Source: a virus. From it: DNA of 50,504 bases. A program made the position numbers and the translations under genes. The notes under the pieces were generated by a model. The model was not told where the DNA came from. It ran no database searches and was given only the letters and a program-made list of their open reading frames with translations. Numbering within the stretch: the first letter of the stretch is position 1; the number at the start of each line of letters is the position of its first letter. Shown piece after piece: positions 7,293-15,690 of this stretch. The stretch covers positions 1 to 50,504 of IMG/VR virus record IMGVR_UViG_3300042924_004437. One strand, written 5' to 3'.

Positions 7293-9635
7293 GTGGTCAC
7301 CTACTATATCGACTTTGAAGGGGGCAACGACGCCAGCGCAGGCACGTCGTTTGCCACGCGATGGAAGACGATCACCAATGGCGCTACGGCTGCGCGGATT
7401 GCGCCGGGTGATGAGATCAGGATCATGGCATCGCCCGATCCGACAAGCATTGGCAGCGCAACATGGACTGGCGGCGGGCGTCCGGGGTCGGTAGGCATTT
7501 CGTCGTCCACGAACGCCACGCCTATCGTCATTACAACCTCCGGCGCGCACGGTCTGGTGACGGGCGATTATGTCGTCGTTACGGGCCACAATACCAACAC
7601 AAACGCCCGTGGCGTGTGGAAGGTTGGCACCACACCCACCGGCACGACGTTCCAAATCCTTCAGATTGACGGCACCAACACGACCGGCAACGGTGTCGGT
7701 GGCGCAACTGGAAACGTCACCAAAGCCAACAACCTCGTCGTCAAGACGGCCTCGCCGTTGGTACAGAATATCGCCCTGTGCGGCGGTCTGGGGCAGAAGC
7801 CTGCGTGGACAGCCGTTGGGGGCAACATAGCATCCCAGAACACAACAAACTGGAGAGAAGGCAATTCCTCCGCCAACATTCAAGTTGTTGCGGCTTTCAC
7901 AACGGGCAAGGCGGCCTACTACACACTGCCCGCAACCCTTGATCTTTCGGCCTATCAACAGGTAACGTTCTGGGTGTGGCAGAACTCAGGGACACTGACC
8001 ACGGCTGGACAGGTCTATGTGGCTCTTTGCACCGACACCATTGGCGACACGGTGGTTCATCAGTGCGACGTGCCTGCGCTGGGCGCAAATGGTGTGTGGG
8101 TGCCGGTAACAGTCAATCTTGGCACCAATTTAAATGCTGCCATCCGCTCCGTCGCGTTCTACGTTGTTACTGATCTTGGCGGGCAGGTTTTCTTACTTGA
8201 CAACATCGTGGCGTGCAAAGCCGCCTCGTCTGCCGACAGCGTGACGCTTCAATCGCTGGTCTCCAAGAGCGACGGCACGGGCGACGAGGCGTGGTACGCC
8301 ATCCAGAGCCTCAACAACGATGTCATAATGCTGGCCAACGCCAACGTCGAAAACAGCCAATCCACCAACATTAAGGGCTACAACGGCGCTACAGGAACGG
8401 TCACCTCCTACAAGCGCGAGACGGTCAAGACCGCAATCGCTGCTACCACCAACGCCGATATATCAATCCTTACCGACAGTGGCACCAGCGGCAACCTCAT
8501 TACCTACAGCGGCGGTTGGAACCGCACGGACATGTCCACTCAGACAGGGCAGACGTGGCTTGACGGGCAAAACGGTCTTGGTCGCGGGCTGAACACGCTC
8601 TCGGCTAGGCAGTTTGTGTCTATAGATCGGCTGAACTTCTGCCGCTACAACGTCGGGTTCTTACCGACCCCCGGCTCTTTTTTCTCCGTAAACATAAATT
8701 CCATATATTGCACCGCGAATACGTCTGACGGCCTTTTTTCTGGCGTAGGGGACGCTAATGTAACCTTCGGGTCGGTGTGGGCCAATAATAATGGAGCTGG
8801 TGGTGTAGGACTAAGCGGGGTAGGCTCATCTATTACCGAATTAAAATTAGCTGCCAACAACGCTACTATTGGCTTATCGTTTCAAAGCGGCAAATACCAA
8901 ACCGTTGGCTCTGTAGTTGGAGGAAACAACGGCACGAGTGGTTCAAACGCAGATATAGCTTTTATTACTTGCAATAACTGCACAGTAGGAACGGCAACGC
9001 TAACCAATGGTAATTTGAGCTCGACTGGAATTTCGGCGTCACAATCTTTCAACAATTCTGTTAATGGCGGTAGCACTACTGGCCACCTTCAGGGTGTATT
9101 TTCCTTTACCATTAGCGAACTGTACCTAAACAACTTCACGATTAACGAGGCTACGGAGGTTGCCTCCTCCGGCGTAACGGGCCTCGTATACGTCAACCGC
9201 CTCGACGACACCGACAACAACAGTTGGGTGTTTCAATCCGGCATCGGCACCGTCAACCAGCAGACCGCAGTCGTGGACAGCCCCGCGACAACGTCGTGGC
9301 GGATGCGTCCGACTTCAGGCACCACCTCCGCGCTTATACCTGTATTTCTCAAACTGGGTACGGTGGTCTGCGCCGCCAGCAGCGCCGTCACCGTCACGGC
9401 CCGTATGCAGCGCAGCAACACCGGCCTGACCATGCGCTTGATCTGCCCCGGTGGTCAAATCACTGGCGTCTCGAACAACGTGAGCAGCGACATGACGGCG
9501 GCGGCAAACACTTGGGAGACGGTGACCATCACGTTCACACCGACGAAGGCCGGCGCGGTGGATATCTACGCTCACGCGTTCGGAGGCTCAACGTTCTCCG
9601 GCTATGTCTGCAACCTCACAGCGACACAGGCATAA
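7293..9635 (+). CDS. large fibre / beta-helix virion protein
   Basis: The 780-residue protein uses GTG 7293. The N-terminus YYIDFEGGNDASAGTSFATR with TRWKTITNGATAARIAPGD is the start of a parallel beta-helix of the kind found in phage spikes and polysaccharide depolymerases. Asn/Thr ladders continue through about residue 640. The C-terminal 120 residues form a separate beta-sandwich-like unit. No catalytic residues can be assigned by eye. A stretch from about 8690 to 9130 is distinctly AT-rich (codons such as AAT, TTA, ATA), unlike its flanks, pointing to recent exchange of the distal helix. Confidence 0.72.
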   Translation: MVTYYIDFEGGNDASAGTSFATRWKTITNGATAARIAPGDEIRIMASPDPTSIGSATWTGGGRPGSVGISSSTNATPIVITTSGAHGLVTGDYVVVTGHNTNTNARGVWKVGTTPTGTTFQILQIDGTNTTGNGVGGATGNVTKANNLVVKTASPLVQNIALCGGLGQKPAWTAVGGNIASQNTTNWREGNSSANIQVVAAFTTGKAAYYTLPATLDLSAYQQVTFWVWQNSGTLTTAGQVYVALCTDTIGDTVVHQCDVPALGANGVWVPVTVNLGTNLNAAIRSVAFYVVTDLGGQVFLLDNIVACKAASSADSVTLQSLVSKSDGTGDEAWYAIQSLNNDVIMLANANVENSQSTNIKGYNGATGTVTSYKRETVKTAIAATTNADISILTDSGTSGNLITYSGGWNRTDMSTQTGQTWLDGQNGLGRGLNTLSARQFVSIDRLNFCRYNVGFLPTPGSFFSVNINSIYCTANTSDGLFSGVGDANVTFGSVWANNNGAGGVGLSGVGSSITELKLAANNATIGLSFQSGKYQTVGSVVGGNNGTSGSNADIAFITCNNCTVGTATLTNGNLSSTGISASQSFNNSVNGGSTTGHLQGVFSFTISELYLNNFTINEATEVASSGVTGLVYVNRLDDTDNNSWVFQSGIGTVNQQTAVVDSPATTSWRMRPTSGTTSALIPVFLKLGTVVCAASSAVTVTARMQRSNTGLTMRLICPGGQITGVSNNVSSDMTAAANTWETVTITFTPTKAGAVDIYAHAFGGSTFSGYVCNLTATQA

Positions 9636-9638
9636 GCG

Positions 9639-9824
9639 ATGTACGAGATCATCGACAGGGAAGAAGACACCGCCGGCAAGTGGCGCATCCGCGTAGCCGT
9701 CAACGGCCAGACCGTGGCGTTTAAGTTCCAGTCAGACCCCACAGACGAGGAAGTGCAGGCCGAGGCTGCGCGTTACGACGCGATGATGCAGGAGCAGTCA
9801 GATGCCGCTCCCAACACGGACTGA
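9639..9824 (+). CDS. small acidic hypothetical protein
   Basis: The 61-residue protein starts three bases after the fibre stop. It consists of an apparent beta-hairpin half (KWRIRVAVNGQTVAFKF) and a short acidic helix (TDEEVQAEAARYDAMMQEQ). It overlaps the next gene by 23 bases in another frame. No family is recognised; a fibre accessory is possible from position. Confidence 0.55.
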   Translation: MYEIIDREEDTAGKWRIRVAVNGQTVAFKFQSDPTDEEVQAEAARYDAMMQEQSDAAPNTD

Positions 9825-10659
9825 TGTCCTAACCCTTGATTTTACCGGCTACGGGCAACCTGCTGCCTACATCGAAGCCAAGACGCTCAGCCCGTCTTCG
9901 GCAACGCTTGACTATAGCGTAGCCGCGCAACCTGTTTACGGCCTGTCCCCCGGCACGCCGACGCAGAACCTCTCGCCTGACCTCTTCACCAACACGAACA
10001 CGTTCTACGCGGCCACGATAACGGCGGGCGCTGTCAATCTGTCGCCTGCGCTCTTCACCAACACGAACACGTTCTATGCGGCCACGATCAGCAGCGCGGT
10101 TACGCTGCTGCCTGCGCGCTTCGACAACACGAACACGTTCTATGCGGCGTCAATCAGCACGGGCGCGGTCAACCTCTCGCCTGCGCTCTTCACCAACACC
10201 AACACATTCTACACGGCAACGCTCAACAGCACGTATGCACTGCTGCCGGCGCTGTACACCAACACGAACACGTTCTACGCGGCCACGATCACCGTCGGCC
10301 CGGCCAACCTCTCGCCGCAGCTCTACGTCAACCCAAACACGTTCTACGCGGCCGCCATTGTTCCGGGCGCGGTCAACCTCTCCCCGGCCCTGTTCACCAA
10401 CACGAACACGGTCTTCCCGCCCTCCGTCCGGTCGGTCAACCCGCTGCAGCCGCCGCTGCTGGTCAACCTCTCGATCTTCTACTCGGCGACGATCAGCGGC
10501 GGCAGCCCGGTGCCGATCCCGTTCAATCCATTCGAACGCCGCCAGAACATGATCGTTGAGGAGCTGCCGCGCCAGTCCATGACTGTGCAGGAGCTGCCGC
10601 GCCGGTCTATGATCGTGCAGGAGCTGCCGCGAAAGAACATGGAGCCCAACGGCGTATAG
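9802..10659 (+). CDS. tandem-repeat virion protein (22/23-residue FTNTNTFYAATI repeats)
   Basis: The 285-residue protein begins at ATG 9802 inside the preceding gene. After about 45 residues it becomes eight consecutive units of 22 or 23 residues built on LSPALFTNTNTFYAATI. These are followed by three 11-residue units (MIVQELPRRS type) at about 247-280 and a TAG stop. Unit spacing at DNA level alternates mostly 69 and 66 bases. The pattern suggests a solenoid or beta-rich rod. The basic/Leu C-terminal repeats could be an anchoring motif. The function is unknown; a thin fibre or neck whisker is conceivable. Confidence 0.65.
   Translation: MPLPTRTDVLTLDFTGYGQPAAYIEAKTLSPSSATLDYSVAAQPVYGLSPGTPTQNLSPDLFTNTNTFYAATITAGAVNLSPALFTNTNTFYAATISSAVTLLPARFDNTNTFYAASISTGAVNLSPALFTNTNTFYTATLNSTYALLPALYTNTNTFYAATITVGPANLSPQLYVNPNTFYAAAIVPGAVNLSPALFTNTNTVFPPSVRSVNPLQPPLLVNLSIFYSATISGGSPVPIPFNPFERRQNMIVEELPRQSMTVQELPRRSMIVQELPRKNMEPNGV
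9991..10473 (+). repeat. coding tandem repeat, eight units of 66 or 69 bp
   Basis: The motif AACACGAACACGTTCTA or its derivatives begins at 9991, 10060, 10126, 10195, 10261, 10330 and 10399, with a degenerate eighth unit at 10465, giving intervals of 69, 66, 69, 66, 69, 69 and 66. Near-identity between distant units suggests expansion by recombination or ongoing homogenisation. Confidence 0.85.
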
Positions 10660-10688
10660 TTTACACCAGCGCCTCTGTTTGGTATAAC
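10660..10688 (+). promoter_or_regulatory. strong sigma70-like promoter
   Basis: TTTACA (10660-10665, 5/6 to the -35 consensus) and TATAAC (10683-10688, 5/6 to the -10 consensus) are separated by exactly 17 bases. It starts immediately after a TAG stop and precedes the adaptor-like gene at 10753. The predicted transcript starts near 10695 and has a stem-loop in its leader. It is the best consensus promoter seen in the window. Confidence 0.75.
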
Positions 10689-10703
10689 CGAGAGGCCAGA
10701 GAT

Positions 10704-10723
10704 GCTCGCCCCACGTGGCGAGC
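10704..10723 (+). repeat. leader stem-loop downstream of the 10660 promoter
   Basis: GCTCGCC (10704-10710) pairs with GGCGAGC (10717-10723) around a six-base loop CCACGT. No T-tract follows, so it is more likely an mRNA 5'-stabilising or regulatory hairpin than a terminator. Confidence 0.55.
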
Positions 10724-10752
10724 TGCTGCCCTGAACCAGCGAGCACCCTCTT

Positions 10753-11739
10753 ATGGCCTATTCCGGCACAGTATCGCAGACGACCTTCGACACGCGCCGC
10801 GTGATCGAGAACGCCACGCGTCGCTGCAAGCTGCCCGCGCAGTCCCTCACCGCCGAGCACGTGAGCATCGCGAACGACGTGCTGTACCTGCTGCTCTCGG
10901 ATCTCGCCAACCAAGGCGTGCCGCTCTGGTGCGTGCAGGAGACGCTGTACCCGCTCTATGAGGGCGTGCCGATCATCGTCACCGAGAAGGGCACCGTTGA
11001 CATTCTCAACACCAACCTGCGCTCGCTGCAGGAGGTGACTGGCACCAACATCGACACGTCCACGACCCGCATCACGCAGTTCACCAGCACCACGCCCGTC
11101 ACGACCGTCGGCATCCGCTGGTCGGCACCGGCCGTGCCGATCGAGTTTTCGCGCTCCAATGACGGGGTGACGTGGACTATACTCCAAGCCGAAGTGCCTC
11201 AAGCGTCAGCCGGAGAGTGGACTTGGTACGATCTGTCCAGCGTAGTTGCAGCCACATACTTCCGCGTGCGGGCCACCAGCGGCACCCTCGGCTTCAGTCA
11301 GGTGTACCTCGGCAACACGCCGACGGAAATCCCGCTGGCCCGCCTGAACCGCGACGACTACACCAACCTGCCCAACAAGCAGTTCCAGAGCAATCGCCCG
11401 CTGCAGTATTGGCTCGATCGACAGTCCCTCTCCCCCGTGATGAACCTGTGGCCGGTGCCGAATATCGCCGCCACTGTCATGCAGGTCGTGGTCTGGTCGC
11501 ACCGGCACATCATGGACGTTGGAACGATGACGCAGGAACTTGAGGTGCCGCAGCGCTGGTACGAGGCAATCGTGTCCATGCTCGCCGCCAAACTGGCGAT
11601 GGAGTACGTCGAGGTCGATGCCAGCATGATCCCGCTGCTCGACCAGAAGGCGCAGCAGGCGCTCTACATCGCGCAGGCCGAGGAGCGCGACAACAGCCCG
11701 ATGATGATCGCGCCCAACATCGCCGTGTACACGAGGTAA
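10753..11739 (+). CDS. head-to-tail adaptor-like protein (P22 gp4-type) with inserted beta-sandwich
   Basis: The 328-residue protein starts at ATG 10753. Helical N-terminal (1-90) and C-terminal (about 195-328) parts, with FQSNRPLQYWLDRQ, MNLWPVPN and VPQRWYEAIVSMLAAKLAME, resemble podovirus adaptor or DNA-stabilisation proteins that bind below the portal. Between them (about 105-190) lies a discoidin-like beta-sandwich (TVGIRWSAPAVPIEFSRSND, then YFRVRATSGTLGFSQVYLG). This is a probable surface decoration or sugar-binding insertion. A second, simpler adaptor-like gene lies at 17694, so the division of labour is unclear. It is the first gene after the 10660 promoter. Confidence 0.68.
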   Translation: MAYSGTVSQTTFDTRRVIENATRRCKLPAQSLTAEHVSIANDVLYLLLSDLANQGVPLWCVQETLYPLYEGVPIIVTEKGTVDILNTNLRSLQEVTGTNIDTSTTRITQFTSTTPVTTVGIRWSAPAVPIEFSRSNDGVTWTILQAEVPQASAGEWTWYDLSSVVAATYFRVRATSGTLGFSQVYLGNTPTEIPLARLNRDDYTNLPNKQFQSNRPLQYWLDRQSLSPVMNLWPVPNIAATVMQVVVWSHRHIMDVGTMTQELEVPQRWYEAIVSMLAAKLAMEYVEVDASMIPLLDQKAQQALYIAQAEERDNSPMMIAPNIAVYTR

Positions 11740-11743
11740 GCGC

Positions 11744-11983
11744 ATGCCGATCTTCCTCGACACCCGTGGCAAGAGCACGCTGGCAATCGGCATCTGCGGA
11801 CGCTGCAGCCGCAAGTTCTCCATGACCGAACTCCTGCCGGATCCCAACTATCCGGGCCTGCTGGTGTGCGACGCTGATCGCGACGACTACGACCCGTATC
11901 GCCTGCCGGCGCGGCAGCCGGAGAAGATCTCGCTACGCTTCGCGCGGCCGGACACACCCCTCGACCCCGGGGGCGCGGTATGA
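11744..11983 (+). CDS. small Cys-containing virion-module protein
   Basis: The 79-residue protein starts at ATG 11744, four bases after the adaptor stop, with GAGGTAAGC as ribosome site. It has ICGRCSRKF and LLVCDADRDDYDPYRLPARQ, giving a CxxC and a lone Cys that could form part of a metal site; a fourth ligand is not obvious. Small proteins of this type commonly follow this adaptor in related phages, by my recollection. The function is unknown. Confidence 0.65.
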   Translation: MPIFLDTRGKSTLAIGICGRCSRKFSMTELLPDPNYPGLLVCDADRDDYDPYRLPARQPEKISLRFARPDTPLDPGGAV

Positions 11984-12090
11984 AGATCCTCGAGACCTCT
12001 GGCGTGCTCCCCACGTCTCGTGGAGGCGCTGGCGATGGCTCGCGCGCTGTCGCCAGCGCTCTTTCTTCTATTGACAGAGGAACTTTCTGA
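11980..12090 (+). CDS. 36-residue micro-protein bridging two genes
   Basis: The frame from ATG 11980 overlaps the previous stop by four bases (ATGA) and ends with TGA at 12088-12090, sharing one base with the ATG of the next gene. This perfect coupling on both sides argues for translation. The sequence MKILETSGVLPTSRGGAGDG, continuing to SSIDRGTF, is not recognised. Its DNA includes an inverted repeat (GCTGGCGA and TCGCCAGC). It may function as a translational relay rather than as a protein. Confidence 0.5.
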   Translation: MKILETSGVLPTSRGGAGDGSRAVASALSSIDRGTF

Positions 12091-14759
12091 TGGCCCAGAG
12101 CGGCTTCACACCCATTCAGCTCTACCGGGCGGTCACGCCCACTTTGGTGCCCTCGGCGGGCAACCTCGCGGCCGGCGAGCTGGCGATCAACCTCGCCGAC
12201 GAGAAGCTGTACTTCAAGAACGCCAGCGGCGTCGTCAAGCTGCTGGCGGACTCTGCCGTAACCGGCACCGTCACCTCGGTGGCCGCGTCGGGTGGCACGA
12301 CTGGCCTGAGCTTCACCGGCGGCCCGATCATCTCGAACGGCACGCTGACCCTCGCCGGCACCCTTGTCGCCGTCAACGGCGGCACAGGTCAGTCTTCGTA
12401 CGCCGTCGGCGACATCCTCTTCGCCTCGACGACTACGGCCCTATCCAAACTGGCTGACGTTGCCACGGGCAATGCACTAATTTCGGGCGGCGTGGGCGCC
12501 GCACCGTCCTACGGCAAGATCGGTCTGACGACGCACGTCAGTGGCACTCTGGACGTGGCCAACGGCGGCACGGGGCAGACGACCTACACCAACGGTCAAC
12601 TGCTGATCGGCAACACCACCGGCAACACGCTGGCCAAGGCCACGCTGACTGCTGGCACGAATATCAGCATCACCAACGGTGCCGGCGCGATCACCATCAA
12701 CGCCACGGATCAGTTTGTCGGCACGGTCACCTCGGTGGGTGGCACTGGCACAGTCAGCGGTATCACGCTCACGGGCACTGTGACGACTTCGGGCAGCCTT
12801 ACGCTTGGCGGAACGCTCTCGGTCACGCCGTCAAACTTCGCCTCGCAGACGGCGAATACGTTTCTCGCGGCCCCCAATGGCGCGGCGGGCACACCCACGT
12901 TCCGCGCGATTGTCGCGGCTGACGTACCGACATTGAACCAGAACACGACCGGCACGGCGGCGAACGTCACCGGCACCGTAGCCATCGCCAACGGCGGTAC
13001 CGGGGCAACGACGACGGGGGCAGCACGCACCGCACTTGGCGCGACCACGCTGGGCGGTAACATCTTCGTCATCCCCAACCCCAGCGCGGTCACGTTCCCG
13101 CGCTTCAACGCCGACAACACCGTCTCCGCGCTGGATGCCGCCTCGTTCCTCACGGCTATCGGCGCAGGCTCGGGCAGCGGCACCGTCACCTCGGTGAGCG
13201 GCACTGGCACGGTCAACGGCATCACGCTCACTGGCACCGTGACTTCGTCGGGCAGCCTGACGCTGGGCGGTACCCTTAGCAACGTATCCCTAACCTCGCA
13301 GGTTACGGGTACGCTGCCTGTAGCTAATGGAGGCACCGGTGCCACTGACGCCGGCACCGCCCGCTCCAACCTGAGCGCGGCGGCATCGGGGGCTGTGGGC
13401 TCCAGCGGCCTGACGATGAACACGGCCCGCATGCTGGGCCGCACCACGGCCAGCGCCGGGGCCATCGAAGAGATCAGCATCGGCACCGGCCTTTCACTGT
13501 CGGCCGGCACTCTGTCGTCCACGGCGTCTGGCGGCACCGTGACGAGTGTGGATGCCTCGGGCGGCACGACTGGTCTGACGTTCACCGGCGGCCCGGTTAC
13601 TGGGTCGGGAACGCTGACGCTGAGCGGCACTCTGGCAGTCGCCAACGGCGGCACGGGAGGCACGACGCAGAGCGCCGGGCGAGCCGGTCTAGGCGCGACC
13701 ACTGTCGGCGAAAACCTCTTCACCCTCGGTAACCCAAGTGCGATACGCTTCCTGCGCGTCAACGCCGACAACACGGTCAGCGCACTTGACGCGCCGAACT
13801 TCCGCACGGCCATTGGTGCGGGCACGGGATCCGGCACGGTCACCAGCGTTGACGCATCGGGCGGCACGACTGGCCTGAGCTTCAGCGGCGGCCCGGTCAC
13901 TGGCTCAGGAACGCTGACCCTCGCCGGCACGCTCGCCGTTACGAATGGCGGCACCGGTGGCACGTCGCAGAGCACTGCGCGATCAGGTCTGGGTGCCACG
14001 GCGGTCGGGGCCAATTTCTTCACGCTGACCAACCCAAGCTCGGTGACCTTCGTCCGCATCAACGCGGACAACACAATCAGCACCCTCGACGCGCCGACTT
14101 TCCGCACGGCCATCGGCGCGGGCACCAGCTCGACCACGGGCACGGTCACCTCTGTCAGCGGCACCGGCTCAGTCAACGGCCTGTCTCTGTCCGGCACGGT
14201 TACCAGCACCGGCAACATCACGCTCGGGGGTACGCTTTCCGGCATTGCCAACAGCGCGCTGACTAACTCCGCCATTACCATCAACGGATCGTCTATCTCG
14301 CTTGGCGGCTCGGTTTCAGTCGGCACGGTCACCTCGGTCAGCGGCACTGGTTCGACCAACGGCCTGTCCCTCTCCGGCACGGTTACCGGCAGCGGCAACA
14401 TCACACTGAGCGGTAGCGTCACTTCGGTGGCCACCTCGGCAACCATCGACGGCGTCACCATCGGTTACCGCAGCATCCCCCGCTCGACCACGAGCGGCAC
14501 CGCAGTGGTGGCTGATGTCGGCAAGTGCATCGCGGTCACTGCGGGTATCACGATCCCGAACAGCACCTTTGCCGCCGGGGACGCCATCTCTATCTACAAC
14601 GATAGCGGGTCGTCCGTCACGATCACGGCAGGGGTAACTACTCTGCGCCTTGCGGGGACAACCACTACAGGCAACCGCACGCTGGCCGCGCGCGGCTTGG
14701 CTACCGTCTGGTTCAACAGCGCGACTGAAGCGGTCATCTCCGGCGCGGGGGTCAGCTAA
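12090..14759 (+). CDS. large tail fibre with GTVTSVSGTG repeats
   Basis: The 889-residue protein overlaps the previous stop by one base. The N-terminal 60 residues (FTPIQLYRAVTPTLVPSAGN, LADEKLYFKNASGVV) are a typical phage fibre attachment head. The body repeats GTVTSVSGTGTVNGITLTGT and VANGGTGATT with TARTALGAT-type units at least six times, making a long beta-structured shaft. The C-terminal about 100 residues form a compact domain with no recognisable enzyme motif. Extreme repetition makes internal deletion or expansion likely. A host-binding role is inferred. Confidence 0.8.
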   Translation: MAQSGFTPIQLYRAVTPTLVPSAGNLAAGELAINLADEKLYFKNASGVVKLLADSAVTGTVTSVAASGGTTGLSFTGGPIISNGTLTLAGTLVAVNGGTGQSSYAVGDILFASTTTALSKLADVATGNALISGGVGAAPSYGKIGLTTHVSGTLDVANGGTGQTTYTNGQLLIGNTTGNTLAKATLTAGTNISITNGAGAITINATDQFVGTVTSVGGTGTVSGITLTGTVTTSGSLTLGGTLSVTPSNFASQTANTFLAAPNGAAGTPTFRAIVAADVPTLNQNTTGTAANVTGTVAIANGGTGATTTGAARTALGATTLGGNIFVIPNPSAVTFPRFNADNTVSALDAASFLTAIGAGSGSGTVTSVSGTGTVNGITLTGTVTSSGSLTLGGTLSNVSLTSQVTGTLPVANGGTGATDAGTARSNLSAAASGAVGSSGLTMNTARMLGRTTASAGAIEEISIGTGLSLSAGTLSSTASGGTVTSVDASGGTTGLTFTGGPVTGSGTLTLSGTLAVANGGTGGTTQSAGRAGLGATTVGENLFTLGNPSAIRFLRVNADNTVSALDAPNFRTAIGAGTGSGTVTSVDASGGTTGLSFSGGPVTGSGTLTLAGTLAVTNGGTGGTSQSTARSGLGATAVGANFFTLTNPSSVTFVRINADNTISTLDAPTFRTAIGAGTSSTTGTVTSVSGTGSVNGLSLSGTVTSTGNITLGGTLSGIANSALTNSAITINGSSISLGGSVSVGTVTSVSGTGSTNGLSLSGTVTGSGNITLSGSVTSVATSATIDGVTIGYRSIPRSTTSGTAVVADVGKCIAVTAGITIPNSTFAAGDAISIYNDSGSSVTITAGVTTLRLAGTTTTGNRTLAARGLATVWFNSATEAVISGAGVS

Positions 14760-15178
14760 TGAGCGGCATCCAGATGGCGCTGCTCGGGAGCGGTGGTAGC
14801 GCGCCGACGTTCCCGTTGCCTACCCCAACCAATGTTTCGGTAACCGACACTGCTCCAGTTGAAGCGGGTTACAGCCTTCGAAGCGACGGCGTCGTATCGA
14901 AAATCGAAAATGGTTTGGAGACCACTATCGGAAACTGGATTGTCCCAAATACAACGGCTTCTAGTTACGAGGTCAAGGCAACTCTTGTCTCTGGTTCCGT
15001 CTCCACTGGAACGACGGGAAGCTATCTTAGCCTCGGAACCACTCGCACGTGGGGCGTGGCAGCGAACACCTCTGGGACAAATCAGGGCTGCACATTGACT
15101 ATCGAAGTGCGTCTCACATCCGGCCCCGGCCCGGTGGTCGCAACCGCAACGGTGACTTTGTACGCGGAGTATTTCTGA
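14759..15178 (+). CDS. beta-rich protein following the fibre
   Basis: The 139-residue protein overlaps the fibre stop by one base (TAATG) and shares one base with the next ATG (TGATG). A short leader with GSGGSAPTFPLPTPTN precedes a beta-sandwich-like region (about 25-139). It is less GC-rich than its neighbours (codons such as AAT, ACA and TCT), hinting at separate acquisition. A fibre tip or fibre cap is plausible but unproven. Confidence 0.6.
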   Translation: MSGIQMALLGSGGSAPTFPLPTPTNVSVTDTAPVEAGYSLRSDGVVSKIENGLETTIGNWIVPNTTASSYEVKATLVSGSVSTGTTGSYLSLGTTRTWGVAANTSGTNQGCTLTIEVRLTSGPGPVVATATVTLYAEYF

Positions 15179-15531
15179 TGCTTGAGCAACTCATCAGCCG
15201 GGTCTTCTACGCCCGCAACCTCGCCCACTTTGACCACTGGCGGACGAAGTCCTTCAGCCAGCACATGGCGCTGGCCACGTTCTACGATGAAATCATCGAG
15301 GCGCTCGACGCGCTGGTCGAGGCGCATCAGGGCCAGTATGGCCTGATCGGCAACATCCCCGCGCCGGGCGACACCGCAGGCGACAGCCTGAAGATCCTCA
15401 AGGCCGACGCCGCGTGGATCGAGAAGAACCACGAGGAAATCTGCGGCGGCAACCGCGCGATCGCCAACCTGATCGACACCGTCACGGGCATCTACCTCTC
15501 CACCATCTACAAGCTGGAGAACCTGAAGTGA
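15178..15531 (+). CDS. Dps/ferritin-like helical protein, DUF5856-like
   Basis: The 117-residue protein starts at ATG 15178 coupled to the previous stop; an upstream in-frame extension lies wholly within the preceding gene and is rejected. The helical sequence with RTKSFSQHMALATFYDEIIE, LVEAHQGQYGLIGN and EKNHEEICGGNRAIANLIDT resembles the phage DUF5856/Dps-like family, four-helix proteins with H/E/D residues in ferritin-like positions. Whether it binds metal or DNA cannot be judged here. It directly precedes the lysis cassette. Confidence 0.65.
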   Translation: MLEQLISRVFYARNLAHFDHWRTKSFSQHMALATFYDEIIEALDALVEAHQGQYGLIGNIPAPGDTAGDSLKILKADAAWIEKNHEEICGGNRAIANLIDTVTGIYLSTIYKLENLK

Positions 15532-15689
15532 GCGACGACGTTAACCTCCGGCTGACCACGCACGAGGCCGTCTGCGCCGAGCGCTGGCGCGAGACCATCC
15601 TGCGGATCAAGCGCCTCGAGGCGGTGATGATCGGCTGCGCGGGCGGCATCATTGCGCTGCTCGCGGCAATTGCGTTCAAGGTGTCCTGA
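15528..15689 (+). CDS. 53-residue single-span membrane protein of the lysis cassette
   Basis: GTG 15528 overlaps the previous stop by four bases (GTGA). It has a charged amphipathic N-terminal half (THEAVCAERWRETILRIKRL) followed by one C-terminal membrane helix (VMIGCAGGIIALLAAIAFKV). This helix-then-anchor layout is like XhlA-type lysis accessories. As the first gene of the lysis cassette it could assist or regulate the holin; that role is inferred. Confidence 0.6.
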   Translation: MSDDVNLRLTTHEAVCAERWRETILRIKRLEAVMIGCAGGIIALLAAIAFKVS

Positions 15690-15690
15690 C

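Noticed and set aside
12710-14461. Minus-strand frame of 583 codons rich in Pro/Val opposite the large fibre
   Set aside because: It mirrors the Gly/Thr repeats of the fibre gene on the plus strand; its repeats are a by-product.
12090-14759. Repeated GTVTSVSGTG and NGGTG sequences as a CRISPR array or diversity-generating template
   Set aside because: The repeats are in frame and degenerate within a coding fibre, there are no unique spacers of constant length, and no reverse transcriptase gene is present.
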